Source of the DNA: Paracamarosporium sp. OC-R06-R3
Taxonomy: Eukaryota > Ascomycota > Dothideomycetes > Pleosporales > Didymosphaeriaceae
Assembly: GCA_019828545.1 (NCBI GenBank)
Contig: JACVRA010000063.1
Span: forward strand, 248,001-312,000
Direction: 5' to 3'
DNA: 64,000 nucleotides
Within the stretch, counting starts at the first letter, position 1. Each line of letters begins with the position of its first letter. A model generated the notes under the pieces. The model was not told the origin of the DNA, searched no databases, and saw nothing but the letters and a program-made list of their open reading frames with translations. This document shows, piece after piece, positions 11,107-23,337 of this stretch. The translations under genes and the position numbers were made by a program.

Positions 11107-11881
11107 TCATGTCCAAACCTTACGCTCCTTTCCTTTGGAGTCGTTCCACTTCTTGACACGCTTTTTGATATCCGCTGCGGTCTGCTGCATCGGATTGAGC
11201 TTCATGTCCCGGCTCATTCTGCCATAATCATCCCCATACTTCTCTACTAACCGCTCGATCCACTCCGCTTCACGTTGGCTCTGGCTTCTTGGTGCTTTCC
11301 TTGCACCATTGCGTGCTGCATCTTCAAGCTGCCTGATGACAGGATTGTCGCTCCGCTCTTTCGGCACCATTGCAAAGCCGTTCCATTCTTCCATATCTTC
11401 GTCCTTAGCCAAAATTTCGTTTAGCGGATCATTAAGTGGGTTATCGTTTGCCTTATCCTCGCCTAAAACACGTAGAATCGCACCTGTTTCGGGGTCGCGC
11501 TCTACTTCGATTTCCTCGACTTCTGCGGTTTGGGGCTTTGAGCTTACGACGTTGAACGCATCAGCGGTGCTGTTGTGGGCGGCATCGGCGCGTGAGGATT
11601 TGGCGTCATTGAGGCCGAGGGTACGGATTGTTTTTTCGGTGCCGCCTGTGGCGTGGTTGAGGCGCGCGGTGAGACCGAGACGGGCGTAGTTCTGGGAGAG
11701 TGTTTCTTTCTGGTTCCTACGGATACTGCATCAGCACGAGGCACAGAAAGAATATGAGGGGCGCAATGTACCAGTTCGCTGCTATGATGGGGTTCTGCAG
11801 GATCTTCTTCTTAGAGGGCTGCTTGTGGCGCAGTTTTGGGATTGAGGACCTGTTCTTCTTTTTTTGCAGTTCGCGACCCAT
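11107..11881 (-). CDS. NOP16: Nucleolar protein 16, 60S ribosome biogenesis factor
   Basis: Nop16 associates with pre-60S particles in the nucleolus. Exons 11881-11772 and 11716-11107 encode 239 residues, normal for the family. The Lys-rich N-terminus (MGRELQKKKNRSS) and the C-terminal block SRDMKLNPMQQTAADIKKRV are diagnostic. The 55-nt intron begins GTACAT, ends CCGTAG and splits the Trp codon in ANWNQKE. A central acidic region (EVEEIEVERDPETG) precedes the conserved C-terminal domain. It is divergent from the zinc transporter start at 12197, leaving about 315 bp of shared promoter. Confidence 0.93.
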
Positions 11882-12196
11882 TGTGGTGTATAATGTGGGG
11901 TGTCAGTGTAGAGCAGTGCTGGTGTGGATGTTGTCGTCGCTGAGAGTACTCTGCGGTAGACCGTTCTCCGCCAAAATTTCCAACGTTTTTCCGGCGCCGG
12001 CCCCACCAGGGTTATGTTATCTCCGCACATCTTATCAGATCTTTCTGTCATCTCCCATCTTATCAGATCATCTCCGACATCCTCCAGCGTCCGACCTTGT
12101 GCCAGTTCGGCCCTGTACGCGCGGGCCCCTGAAACGTCACCGCACGCGTCAAACACAGCAACCTTCCCCATTTCGACCAGACACCACGCGTCCATC

Positions 12197-13597
12197 ATGG
12201 TGTCGCGCCGCAACAGAACCCTCGCATCCCTGTCACTGTTCCTGGCTGTATGGGCTTGGAATGCATCGGCGGCAGCCGTGAAGGGTGAAACTGGCCGTGT
12301 TGACGTGGGTGCGCTGGGTGCCCCGCAGATTGAGGAGCAGTTGCAGGTAATTGATTAAGGTCGCGTGCCCAACGCAAGCACATGCTGACATTGATCGGAT
12401 TAGAACTGCTCTCTCGTCCAGGCTCTCAATGCTCACAAAGTAGCCACGAATCCGACCAGCTCGAGCCTGACGACTAGGATCTTCGGTTTCCTCTTCCCTG
12501 GCAGCCCTGCCGTCAACGCCCTCCTAGCTACACTCTACATTTCTGGTCCGCCCAATTTCCTCCTCGCATTATGTCCGCCCAACATCGATCCTTCGTCACT
12601 GTCTGTCATGGTAGCTTTTGCTGTCGGCGGTTTGCTAGGTGATACACTGTTCCACCTTCTGCCTGAGATCTTTCTTGGTGAAGACGAGCATGACAAGGTC
12701 AAGTTCGTCATGGTAGAACCCAACAAAAATCTGCTGCTTGGCGTGGCCATCATGGTCGGCTTTGTAACGTTTGTGGCAATGGACAAGGGCCTAAGGATAG
12801 CGACAGGCGGCGAGGGTGGCCATGACCATTCTCACAGCCATGCTCATGAGAAGATTGAGTCGACCGCCACTACAACAGGAAGCGATTCGAATGGTATGTC
12901 ATTTGTTCGTGCACATGAATCGCTCTAATATTTGGTAGGCTCAAAAGATGGTGTCCGGGCTCGCAAGCCTGCCACAAATAGCGCTACTACGTCAAACAGC
13001 CCCCAGGAGGAGCAAGAGAAAGAGATCAATCCGAGTGTAAAACTTGGTGGCTATCTCAATCTCATCGCTGACTTCACTCACAACATCACTGACGGCTTAG
13101 CGATGAGCTCTTCATTCTACGCCTCCCCTACCATTGGTGCAACCACAACCGTAGCTGTTTTCTTCCATGAGATACCCCATGAGGTTGGCGACTTTGCGCT
13201 CCTTATTCAATCCGGCTTTAGCAAGCGAGCTGCTATGGGTGCACAGTTCGTTACAGCCTTAGGTGCGCTCCTTGGGACCTGTATCGGTATTGCTGTGCAG
13301 GAGCTTGGTGGTAGCGCTGCATCTGAAAATTTCGAAGGGCCAGGTTTGTTTGGCACGAGTCTGAGATGGGGAGATATGCTACTCCCGTTTACGGCTGGTA
13401 CCTTCCTTTACGTAGGCACGGTAGCAGTCATCCCTGAACTTCTAGAAACAGGTCCTGAGAAGGGTAAAGAGCTCAGGAAAACGATTACCCAGTTTGCTGC
13501 TATGTTTACTGGAGCTGGCATCATGCTTGCGTAAGTATTCCTTAACCTGTATTGCACAAATCACGTCGCTAACAAGTATAGGATATCTTGGTCTTGA
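12197..13597 (+). CDS. ZIP-family zinc transporter, ZIP7/KE4 (yeast Yke4) type
   Basis: Zinc transporter expected in the ER or another endomembrane. Exons 12197-12346, 12404-12893, 12939-13530 and 13582-13597 give 415 residues. An N-terminal signal-like helix is followed by TM helices including GGLLGDTLFHLLPEIF, a short His-rich loop (DHSHSHAHE), the metal-site helix FTHNITDGLAM, and FFHEIPHEVGDFALLIQSG, the HEXPHEXGD signature of the LIV-1/KE4 subfamily. The last exon contributes only ISWS and the stop. The first three donors are GTAATT, GTATGT and GTAAGT. Transport direction, out of the ER lumen to the cytosol, is family knowledge rather than something visible here. Confidence 0.93.
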
Positions 13598-14949
13598 GCC
13601 ATTGCTCTGCAGCTTCGACTTCGCCGGCCGCATCTTGCATAGATCATTTCCAGCCATATACTCATCAAAGCATCTCCAACCCTGGAGCAACTCCATTGCA
13701 GGCGTATTATCAACATTTGGCAATCGAACGATAGACTAGATCACCCGTAATCCAGAATATTATCCGAACATTTTCCTCAAGTCAGGCAATTTTTCGAATT
13801 GACTAGCAAACACTAACTTGTTCCTTCGTCCTTGCCAGTGCGGAGAAATACGTCAAGGAAGATCCTTCGACGCGTCTTTCATTACTCGCAAATTACTACC
13901 TGTCGTCGATCAGGCTTCCTTCGACGATGGCATCAGCGGGAATCTCTGGGCTGAAGTGACCGACAAGGGCTCGAGTTGGCGCGATGGATGCGGACATTTT
14001 AGCCCTATAGAAGAAAGGGAAAGGCGCGGGTACCTTATTCACCGAGGGGCTTGGTTATAAAAACGCCTACTTACCGTTTTGGGCGCGGCTTGGTAATGCC
14101 ATCTTGCCTGAGCAGGCCTGCTCTTCTTTTCTTCATCACGACACTAGCATTTCATTGTGCGAATTCTCTGTACTTCTAGCTGTTGCAGCGCCGTTCAAGT
14201 TTTCTTACGATGAATGATAAAGCCGTGGAGAGCTTTGCGCATTTCACATTTGTATGCACAAGCCGGGTGCATCGGCTTATAAAAATCCAGGATGAGAGTG
14301 GATCGACGACTGTAATGATGCACGCGGCAGTTTGTGTTCCGGGACACGCTTGAAACGTGCAAAAATAGGTCGCATCATGAATCTTGGCCCCCATTGCTCT
14401 TGGCAAGAAGCCGCACTGTGACCAATGGGCGAAGCCGTGGAGGGCAAGGCATGCGAGCAGGCCAATGACAGCCCACGAGGCATGTCTGTTGTGAGGTGCT
14501 TTCCGCTGACGGCGATCGCTCCGCAACGATGCCCTGTCTGTGAGCAGGCTGAAGGATGCATGGTCGTTGGGACGGAGTGTGGCGCGGGACAGCTATACGA
14601 TGGCCATGACAGAAGGCACAGTATGCGTATAAGCTGACGGTTGGAACGTTGCTTGCTTCAGCCTTCTCGTAGTCTTCACTACGTTTCGGTACCATTTCAA
14701 CAATACTTCGAAGACGTCTGGACTTGTGGACTGAGGTGGGCCTTGTCCACATCCCCGCATTACGCACGTACGATCTCGTTGCCATAGCCAGTCTGCCAGC
14801 CGAACAACCGCGCGGAGCTTCGTTCACCCTTAAACCATCTCCATTCACATCGCTCATTGAGCTGTGAATTCTCATCATCGCCAGTTTAGTCACAAAGATC
14901 ACATATACATCGATTTGAAGAGTTAGCTTTGGCACGCATTGTACTGGGA
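13598..14949. other. Intergenic, no gene supported
   Basis: About 1.35 kb with several overlapping open frames on both strands (longest 186 codons, minus strand) but no domain, splice pattern or signal peptide. No repeat recognised. Confidence 0.45.
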
Positions 14950-15348
14950 ATGAAGACCTCTACTTTGACAACGCCCATCTCGACCATGCTTCGCTCGCCA
15001 CGAACACACGTCACCGCATTTCTCGTTGCACTTGGCCTCCTCGCTTTATGCTACAACCTCCTCGCAACCTTTCCAACCCTTACTTCAAACATTCGATCCA
15101 CGCTTCAACACGCCTTACCCAAAGACAACTACTGTACCAAGGATGTTGGAGAAGGGGTGTGCTGCGACCTCTTCATGGCCGCAGAGCCATGTGTAGAAGC
15201 ATGTAGGGAAGAGAATCTGGACAGGGAGACATTTGCACTGACGCAAGACTTTGAAGTTTGCGAGGAGAAGTGTTTGGCGGCGTATACAAAGCAATGCGCT
15301 GATGATGGGGCGCGAGAGGGCACCGCGGGTGACGACACAAAGCCTTGA
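14950..15348 (+). CDS. Small cysteine-rich, membrane-anchored protein
   Basis: 132 residues from ATG 14950 (a second in-frame ATG at 14989 is possible). One hydrophobic helix (VTAFLVALGLLALCYNLLATF) near the N-terminus is followed by a lumenal or extracellular domain with eight cysteines: CTKD, VCCDLF, PCVEACREE, EVCEEKC and QC. Even spacing and number suggest four disulphides. The helix could be an uncleaved signal anchor (type II) or a signal peptide. I do not recognise a named family. The C-terminus is short, acidic and disordered. No intron. Confidence 0.6.
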   Translation: MKTSTLTTPISTMLRSPRTHVTAFLVALGLLALCYNLLATFPTLTSNIRSTLQHALPKDNYCTKDVGEGVCCDLFMAAEPCVEACREENLDRETFALTQDFEVCEEKCLAAYTKQCADDGAREGTAGDDTKP

Positions 15349-17899
15349 TCGACACATTGTCAGAGACGACGAAGACTATCAACCATCACTATGCTACTGA
15401 AGGACCACAACCGTCTTTGCCATACACCTCGACTTCGCCCATGATGGGCATGCAATTCGGGGGTGAGACGTGTGGCTGTGCCGATATCCGGAGGGGAGGG
15501 CTTGGCTCGGGGTCTACGGACGGGTATCGGCACGGGGCTTAGTGCACTTCGACACGGAGATACAAACATCGAAGGATGCCTTGTCGGCCGGGAGACAAGA
15601 CGAAACATTGCTGTATGCGCGTGCTTAACAGCATTCGTGCGGAAGACGACGGGACATCACTGCGATACGTACGGACAGCTGTTTTGCGCAAAGTACCCAG
15701 CTTTGCCACTAACCATCTAAAAGGGGCGGGAACGAAGATCAACTAGCTTGAGACCCTTTCTTTTGAGGGGTTCGGAACTTAACTCTCGCCGAATAACCCA
15801 TGTAGTCGTTGGGGGACGAGATATCTAGGACAAGGAACATGAGGAAGGACGCAGCTGTACATTATCATTGATACCCACCACTCTCCTACAAACGACGAAA
15901 TACTATGTTAAATCAAGCTTGCAAAGACATGTTTGTTCCTTGATTCAAAATTGTGCCCCCTGAAGTCCACTGCAAGTGCAACCCTATGTAAAATCTATAA
16001 AACTCGTCAGATGTCATCTGTCCCCACTACTCGTTCCCGTCTTCGATCTCAACGTCAACAAGGTAGGCCGATATCATCATTTGCCCCACTCCCAACTTTT
16101 GTCATGATAATTCCGTCTAAGGTCGCAATCTTTCTTCATGGGAAACTAACATGATCCCTCAGCCTCGTTCCGCTCATCGTAATATTATGTACGAAGTTAA
16201 AATCCACATCATTCGCCGAAATGCCGATCTTGCAAAAGTTTTTTGCCGCGAAGGAGCTCCATTACTCGAGCGCCTCAAGCGAGAGGCATCATATTTCCTT
16301 GAGGCGATCGTGGTGATCATTAGTCGTCGATCTCTCTCGGAAATGGACTGAGCACCGAAAGATGCCGCTGTTGGTATGGCCTACATAGGTGTTGCTTCCC
16401 GTTCAGCAGATGTAGATGATGTGAAGGCTGGAGAATTTCCACAGCGAATGGGTTCGGCAAAGCTCCAGAGAAACATCATAAAGGATAAATGTCTCCTTGA
16501 TATGGTAAAGGCTTTACAAAAGGGTAAACTGGCTTCTAAAAAAGACAAACTGCTAACGTTTGTGCTGATACATCGACTGTGAGCGCACATACTCAGACTA
16601 TACATAACTCATGACTTATTATCCCGCGGTACAACACTGCACTCGCGAAGTGTCCTCTTAGCAAAGACCATTTTCAGACAGGGGCGATTGTGATCATCAT
16701 GTCGCCAGCTCAGACGCATTCCTTTCGCAAAGCTGCAGCCGCCTTGGAGAGAGGCAGAAAGCTGCACCGGTGACATACAAAATCATGTTCTGGCAGCCGA
16801 TCATGTTGGCAACCCGCCTTTGCTCCAAGTCATACGATTTCATACGATCTACATCAGCGGACGTAGTTCAGTTAGATTTTCTTGTTCTCATATGGCTATC
16901 TTCTGCGGTTGAAACACAACTGTCCAGTAGAGCAGCAAGAACACTGAGCGTGGTAAGAGAAGAACAATAATGTGAGATGATGAGGGCAGTGATAAGCTCA
17001 CTATTACAAAGTGGGACCGGGGTCTACCAGATCTACGTCGACTTGTCCCGAGCGCGTCGGAACGATGCCTGCTTTCGTTGTGAATGCATCGACAAAGGTT
17101 AGATCAATGTGGATCATTAGCAGCCCTGCCAAGATGAACCGATCCGTCACGAAGTCTGTGTGTTTTGGGGAATCACCCTTGTGTAAGGATTTCACATACT
17201 GTCTCGTCAGGAGGAACGTTACTCTTAATATGTGATTCCCATCGTACGCCGAATTTTGGTCAAACCATCACCCCAGAGATGCGATTCCCATTAGGCTCAT
17301 GTCAGCTCTGTATATCGACTAGCCGAAGCTATGTTTGTTCTACCACGGAATTTGTATACTGGAGTACAGACATGTTTGTGCCGCAATTCTTGAAGTCACG
17401 AAACATAATCTGTAGAATTCATGCAGGAATCCTTGATGCAGGGACCACGTTACACATAGAAACTCCGTGCTGCATGGGTAGTAACTTGAGTTTAAGATAG
17501 TATCGCAAAGTAATAGTGCGCCGTATCTAATGGTACGCCATCGACGTGCTAGTCACTTCCTCAACTACGCAGTCGTGATGAATCTGACGAACGAAACGAG
17601 TGCGGGGATACCGATGGCATGTTGTTTGGTACACATGCCTAAATCATGCCACTGCGGATGCACCGTGATTTAAATTGAACGGCGGGTTTTAACAGTTGGG
17701 GGCGGTATTGGCTGGAATACTAGCGCCGAGACCCAGTAATCTCGCTACGCCGCTCCGCCGCCTCCTGCGTATTGCTGCCTGAAGAACAACTCCTCTCATC
17801 GTCGCCAATCCCTTCCTCTTTGTCCACTTTTTCAGTCCCTCGTTTTCTTCGTTTTTCTGCGCACTTTTGCGCGTCCACTCGCTCTGTATATACGTAATA
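15349..17899. other. Gene-poor region
   Basis: About 2.5 kb between the Cys-rich gene and the four-helix membrane protein. Apart from the doubtful interrupted frame at 16151-16582, listed separately, I found no supported gene, RNA or repeat. Confidence 0.45.
16151..16582 (+). pseudogene. Possible decayed reading frame interrupted by TGA
   Basis: Two open stretches, 16151-16351 and 16376-16582, lie in the same frame and are separated by a single TGA (after SLSEMD) plus seven open codons before the next ATG. Together they would encode about 143 residues of charged, helix-like sequence (KIHIIRRNADLAKVF, MVKALQKGKLASKKDKL). A canonical-looking intron (GTAGGC, CTAAC, CCTCAG) ends at about 16162 but joins out of frame. 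I recognise no family. It may equally be chance. Confidence 0.2.
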
Positions 17900-19156
17900 A
17901 TGTCGTCGCAACCGACATCGGACGAAGCGCCGCCTGCGCTGCCTCCGCGCTCAGTCAACCGCGACTCGATCCACCGCAACTCTCGAGGGTCATCCCAGAT
18001 CTCGCCCGTGCAGCCGTCGCATCCTGTCATCGCCGAATCCTCTTCAAAGCCGCCAGTGCAGCCGCAGGAAGCCGGAAAGACGGCGCAATCGCCCCTACCC
18101 GCGCTGCCAACGGAAGCGCAACAAGTGCAAAGCCTCTTCCCCACGTCGGTGCCTGTCGAGACGATCAAGACAAAGCGCCAGGAGCTGGCAGAGGGCGACG
18201 CGCACTGGCAGTGGAAGGTCGGCTTCCGTGTTATCAGCATCATTGTGGGGCTCATCGGCATCGGATGTGCAGCATGGATTGTGGCCCACTTTACCGACAG
18301 CGACTCTGACGGGTATCTCTACTACTACTTCGACGACGGCTGGTGCATTCCTTGGACCCTAATCACTTTTACTCTGTCTGTCATCTGGAGCGCCGTTTGC
18401 GTAATTGTCTTCTTCGCGCGCCGTCCTAATGCCCCTGTCCACCCTGGAGCCCAAGTTGGCGTCGACCTCATTCTCTGGCTGGGTTTCCTTACTACCGGCT
18501 TGTTTGCTGTCCTCGGCACCATCAGCGTCACCAGCTGGGGCAGTGACGGCAGACTTGGTTGGTCTGGCTCGGGCAGCGGTTACTATACAATGGGTGATAA
18601 TGGCATATGGACCTGGTACTCCACCGAGTACAGCTCATACTACGGCGAGGACCGCAGCTGCAACCAAACGGGCAGCTACCAGAGCAGATACGGCAGCAGT
18701 AGCTCCATGTTCTCATCATGCGAGCAGCAAGATGCTTACGTCAACGCTATATGGAAGGCGAAAAATGTGCGGTACAATGTCGATCTGACGGCTACTGTAT
18801 GCCAATTCATCTCCCTCACGCTACACTTGATGCTCTTCATTTGGGCATGTGTCGACACGCACTATAGGAACAGCCGTGGTGTATCCAAGGATGCCGAGAA
18901 GCTGGCTGCAGACATCGTCATGAACATGGTGAAGAACGGCGCTATCATTCCTGCGCCGGGCCAAGCACACTTCCCTCCTATGGCACAACAGGGCGCTCCC
19001 ATGGGATTCGTGTACCCGCAGCAGCAATACCAACCATATCCACAGCAATATCCGGGTCAGTACCCTACTTCGCGGTCGCAAGAGAAGGCTCCAGTACCGC
19101 AACCTGCAGTCGCCTCGAGTAGTAATGAAAAAAGTGCGGGCCCGCGGTACGCATGA
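17900..19156 (+). CDS. Four-TM membrane protein with Pro-rich N- and Q/Y/P-rich C-terminal tails
   Basis: Intronless, 418 residues from ATG 17900; an upstream in-frame ATG at 17867 adds eleven unlikely residues. The first 95 residues are Pro/Ser-rich and disordered. Four helices follow: VISIIVGLIGIGCAAWIVAHF, PWTLITFTLSVIWSAVCVIVFF, LILWLGFLTTGLFAVLGTISV and, after a Gly/Tyr/Ser-rich extracellular loop containing two cysteines, VCQFISLTLHLMLFIWACV. The topology resembles MARVEL-type proteins, but I see no decisive motif. The cytosolic tail has QQQYQPYPQQYPGQYP repeats. Function unknown; a scaffold at the plasma membrane or in vesicles is one possibility. Confidence 0.75.
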   Translation: MSSQPTSDEAPPALPPRSVNRDSIHRNSRGSSQISPVQPSHPVIAESSSKPPVQPQEAGKTAQSPLPALPTEAQQVQSLFPTSVPVETIKTKRQELAEGDAHWQWKVGFRVISIIVGLIGIGCAAWIVAHFTDSDSDGYLYYYFDDGWCIPWTLITFTLSVIWSAVCVIVFFARRPNAPVHPGAQVGVDLILWLGFLTTGLFAVLGTISVTSWGSDGRLGWSGSGSGYYTMGDNGIWTWYSTEYSSYYGEDRSCNQTGSYQSRYGSSSSMFSSCEQQDAYVNAIWKAKNVRYNVDLTATVCQFISLTLHLMLFIWACVDTHYRNSRGVSKDAEKLAADIVMNMVKNGAIIPAPGQAHFPPMAQQGAPMGFVYPQQQYQPYPQQYPGQYPTSRSQEKAPVPQPAVASSSNEKSAGPRYA

Positions 19157-19506
19157 TGAGAGGGAAGGAAATTTGGCACAAGTTTGGATTGCACGTCTTA
19201 TTTAGCGATGATACCCCTCGCATACATAATCTTAATGCCCCATACACAATGTAAAAAGTTGACTTAACTTCTCCTCGCTTGAAATTCCTGCTTGACTTTT
19301 CCGACATGTCTCGTGCTAGGTGGAAGACGAGGGAACGACCAGTAGTCAACCTTCGAGATCAAACCCAACCGCACTTTGCAACCGATCACAAAGGTGAATC
19401 CTTCACTCTTTGCAAATGAGGCTGGTGGCTCCGCACCTCGAATGCAGTCCAGCTTTTTTATACTAAATGCGTTCTTCGTCACTACCTAGTGTAAGCCATC
19501 CCTCCC

Positions 19507-20801
19507 TCACCCTTTCATCCAGGCCCGATACCACGTCACAATGCTGAACGGCAGTATACTTGCGCTCCCCTGCGCCGACTGCCTGTATGCTTGGGGATAA
19601 AGCCAAGCAGGACCGGACCATGCCATGAAAGCCGCGACCCAGGCGTATCCTACGAGCCTCCACCCTAAACTAGGCCTTTCATGCCTTTCTCCCTTATCAG
19701 TTCCTCGCCAGCTTCGATATAACGAGACAACAGATTGTTCTAGGAGCAGTCCAAGAGCTTGTGTACAAAAGAAGCGGAAGACCCCGAGCTCAGAAAGAGG
19801 CATCCCGCTCGAGATGCCAGCAATTGTGTGCAGCGCTCCGGACAGCGCAAAGCTGCCGACTACAGTAAGCGCCCCCGCACCCGCAGTCTTCCTCGGAAGC
19901 TTCACCACATCGTGAATAACAGCCGAAGAGATGTTCGAAAGTGGTTTGCGGAGGAGCTGGTGCCAGAACTTTCTGCAACCTGATATTAGATCAAGGTGTC
20001 GGCACAACAGGAAAGACCAACTTACCCCCATACATTCTTTAGACTATACGCGTCTGCCACCGACCCGAATGCAGGTCGCCAATTCCGAACATCAGAAAGC
20101 CCGAGCCCAACTGCGATGGTCGCTGCAACGGACGTGAAGCCTTGAATAATACTGTAAAAGGTGACGGCGAATCCCGCGATTGAGAGGACCCTGAGCTTGA
20201 CCTGCGGTGCAGTGACATTGTCCAATCTAGCGAAAAATGGAACAAGGTCCGGGTTGAAGAACTCCTGCGGATTGCTCGGTGGTTTTCGCTGTGCGAGAAG
20301 ATCGAGAATTAGGTAACATGTTGCAGTGACAAGAGCTTGCTGGACAACAAACTTCGGTCGCGAGGGAATATAATTGGGATCGTTGTTGGAGAAAAGCGGC
20401 ACGGTTTTTGCTTCCTCGGGTGTGCGGACACGACGGAAGGACCACATTGAGTTCCATCCAAACTTTAGTCTTTCCCATAGTGTTACGCTTGAGGATTTTG
20501 ATTCATCTGGTCTACGAGAACAGCCTCCGGGATAGCTGCGCTTGGTGACTATAGCTAGGTCGATATATTGGAGTAACAGAGTGAAGCTGAAGCCGCCTAG
20601 AAGAGAGGCCCAGCGTGCCCGCATGTATTGGGGAGATGTGCCTACTATTGAGTATACACATGCGCCTAGCAAAGGGATGGCTGCTGGGCGGGCGATTGAG
20701 GTTGGCGGTGTGAGACCAATGGCGGCAGAGCTGACAATGAGTTCAAAAAGGAGAAGGTGAGGAGGCGGCAATGCCGCTTTCCCAACCAGTTGAGAGGCCA
20801 T
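19507..20801 (-). CDS. MBOAT/wax-synthase-domain acyltransferase (Tri7-like)
   Basis: Membrane-bound O-acyltransferase of the fungal wax-synthase-domain group, which includes acetyltransferases of secondary metabolism; acceptor unknown. Exons 20801-20026 and 19972-19507 encode 413 residues. Family marks: WGKFWHQLLRKPLSN (the R-x-FWH motif lies across the splice junction), GSFALSGALHTIAG with the presumed active His, and YVWAAFMAWS-like final helices. Many TM helices span the protein. The 53-nt intron starts GTAAGT; an upstream CAG (19980) would put exon 2 out of frame, so TTGCAG is the acceptor. No biosynthetic backbone gene is next to it, so a role in a metabolite pathway is not supported by context. 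Confidence 0.82.
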
Positions 20802-21095
20802 GCGATATGTTGTTTCTACATAAAATGTATGTGAAGACGTTTCTACAGATTTTGGCCTTGAAGAGGACAGACCATGTAAGCTTCCTAGAATCCCGCTGAT
20901 GCACGTGAACGGTAACATTCCAGGGTTTGGGCCGCCTGGAGGAGCGCGGCTAGCCTTTGTGGTCGTAGCCGTAGCGTATTAATCCACAGATCTAACGATC
21001 AATTACTCAAAGTAGTTACCGTCGCCGCACCAGCCCCCGATCCGAGGATTGATGAACATCGCCAGGATGTTTACCTACCCCAGGGTTCCCATATA

Positions 21096-22356
21096 TTACT
21101 CTTCAGACAAGAGTTGCCCTCTAAATTCCGGTTTCTCATATCCACTAAACATATACATGTTCGTTTCTTGCATGAGTACTCTGTCGGGTACCCTTAACTC
21201 ACACCTCGACTCTCCAACATCCACATTTAGGGGGCGATCTGGGAAGGGCAACACAACGATGAATCTTTTCGCCGCCCGAATTCTGCTCACACACTCTCCC
21301 AATTGTGCCTCCAAGGGCTCCCAGTCCCACCGAATCGCCTCTCCGTCCCTACATTGGAATCTTATTAATAACTCATTTAGCCCTTGCAGAGTAGCTAGGA
21401 ACTGCCAGCACTCCTTCCACCAGCGGTTGGTTTCACTTGCGATACCGATATGTGTTTCAATCGCGGGAGACAAGTTCCAGTGAATGTAGAGACGACGCAG
21501 TTGGTTAAGTCGTTGAGGCAGGATGAAGTACGGAAAGTAAAGAAGAGTTGGTTTCCGCTGATCATGCACTCTTTCCTCGTGCGGTCCGATAGCCAGCACG
21601 AAAGTCTGGGACTCGTATATCGAGCCTACGGCTTCCAAGTAGCTGTGGCAAGGTAAGATAAGTTACTAGCGCAATACTTGAAACGGATTGACGTATGTGA
21701 AGGATCTTATGCAGGGTTGGTCAGACTTACATCTGCCGACATGTGCAAAGCAGGTTGATAGCAGCTCTGCGCTGTCTCCTCTTTATTGCCTTTTTGTGCT
21801 CTTCTGGCGGATAACTGAACGACTTCCAACCGCCATCAATATGCTTTTTCCAGGGACCATTATCAGCCCAAAAATTCCTCGTCCACCCATTGCACCGCCA
21901 CACATCTAGCCATGAACATTCCACTTCGAGCCTGAGCATCTCATCACCGAGTGCAAAGTCGTATATGCGGCGACGTATTTCAAGTGGAAATTTTGTAAAG
22001 AACGGACTGTTCTGTAGTATGGTGTTCCACTTATCCTGAGGCTTGGATATCAACGCATCCGGAGGTGGTGTTATCGGCCGTTTCCTCTTATCAAGCCAAG
22101 CTGGGCCATCGTTTTGCGGCCGAACTCTTCTTACGATAAAACCGCTTTCTTGAGCAGCCCTGTTTGCTTCTTTCCTCGCTCGCCTTGTCATTCTGCTTTT
22201 CAGACTCCACCACCTTGTCTTTATATAATGCGGGAGCTTACACAAACAACACGGTATTGTGCAGGGGTAACACGGGACGCATAAGCAGCAACAAATGGCG
22301 AAAACCCAAGTTGGAATATATATCAATGGCCCGTGGCGGTACTTTTTCTTTTTCAT
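21096..22356 (-). CDS. DUF7730-type protein
   Basis: Two exons (22356-21731 and 21642-21096) encode 390 residues. An N-terminal Cys-rich hydrophobic segment (FAICCCLCVPCYPC) probably acts as a membrane anchor or palmitoylation site. It is followed by a basic linker and the family core: SPFFTKFPLEIRRRIYDFAL, CRQIYLEAVGSIYESQTF (joined across the intron) and a leucine-rich LRRLYIHWNL segment. This F-box-like fungal family has many members per genome and no settled function. The start is ATG 22356; the longer frame to 22512 adds an implausible leader. Confidence 0.7.
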
Positions 22357-23337
22357 TAATGTAAAGAGGAACACACAATGAGGATGCCTATAAGTGTGGA
22401 CGATGGTGTTGATGGACTGTAGCTGAAGCTTGAAAAGGAGAGTAATTGAAGGATTGTGGCGCAGGCCTGGTGCGTGCTCTCGTGCGTGCGCTCGGCTGCG
22501 GCAGTGCTCCAATAGGGGATTCTGAGCGTATTAGGCTAACTGGGAGATTGCTAACAGCGAATAATAAGAGGACATACATGTAAATGTACACGACATATCT
22601 GCAGCATTAGTGCTGCAGTATTTTGATATTCTCATTGCCAATCCGCTGGCGGCTATGCGAGCAGAAAGAGCGATCTTGACACAGAACGCGGGCTTATAGT
22701 CGGAGCTGAGCTGGTTCGAAAAGCCGTACTCTTTGCCAGTCGTCGTTGTTAAGACATCTATATTGTTTCTCAACGAACCGAGCGGTGGGGTAGGACGTCC
22801 GACTTCTGGAGAACCTACCCGCCTTCTTTCGTCGATTCTCACTTCTAGGCAACGGAGCACAACCCTTTGTAGGAAACAATCGCAATCGCGCTTTCGCATC
22901 GACTGATGCTGAAAGTAAGACTACGCAGCTATGGAGAAGTCATAGTGTATAGGGACTATTGGCAGCGACCCAATAACTACGGACGGTAACTAACCGAAAA
23001 TAGACAAGCGCAGTTTCTCCTCTCCCTATACACATCGTCATGGCATCGTCAAACCACCGTCAACGTTTATTTTGGCGAGTAATCGTGTCCACGTGAGGCC
23101 ATTACGCATCGATTCCAGCAAATCAGATTGCAGGTCAATAAATATGTCAGCCAAGAGCATCCACTCTCATACACTACACACACCAAATGAGCGTGTCATT
23201 GCGACGCAGTTGTGGGAAAGCACAAATAAATAAATGGCATCCCTATGAGCTTTCATATTTTCCCTTTTAAAGCTTTCAAGCATTAACAAGCACAGCATCG
23301 TTCAGTCACTCCCTGTCGAATAAACACATTGGGTACC
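22357..23337. other. Intergenic, no gene supported
   Basis: About 1 kb upstream of the DUF7730 gene and of the oxidoreductase pseudogene. A 122-codon minus-strand frame (22531-22899) has no recognisable domain. Confidence 0.45.

Noticed and set aside
11782..12213. 143-codon minus-strand ORF
   Set aside because: Runs through the NOP16 first exon in another frame and the NOP16/ZIP promoter; shadow.
14375..14935. 186-codon minus-strand ORF
   Set aside because: Overlaps other equally long frames, no domain or signal peptide; Arg/Ser/Pro-rich composition typical of a non-coding frame.
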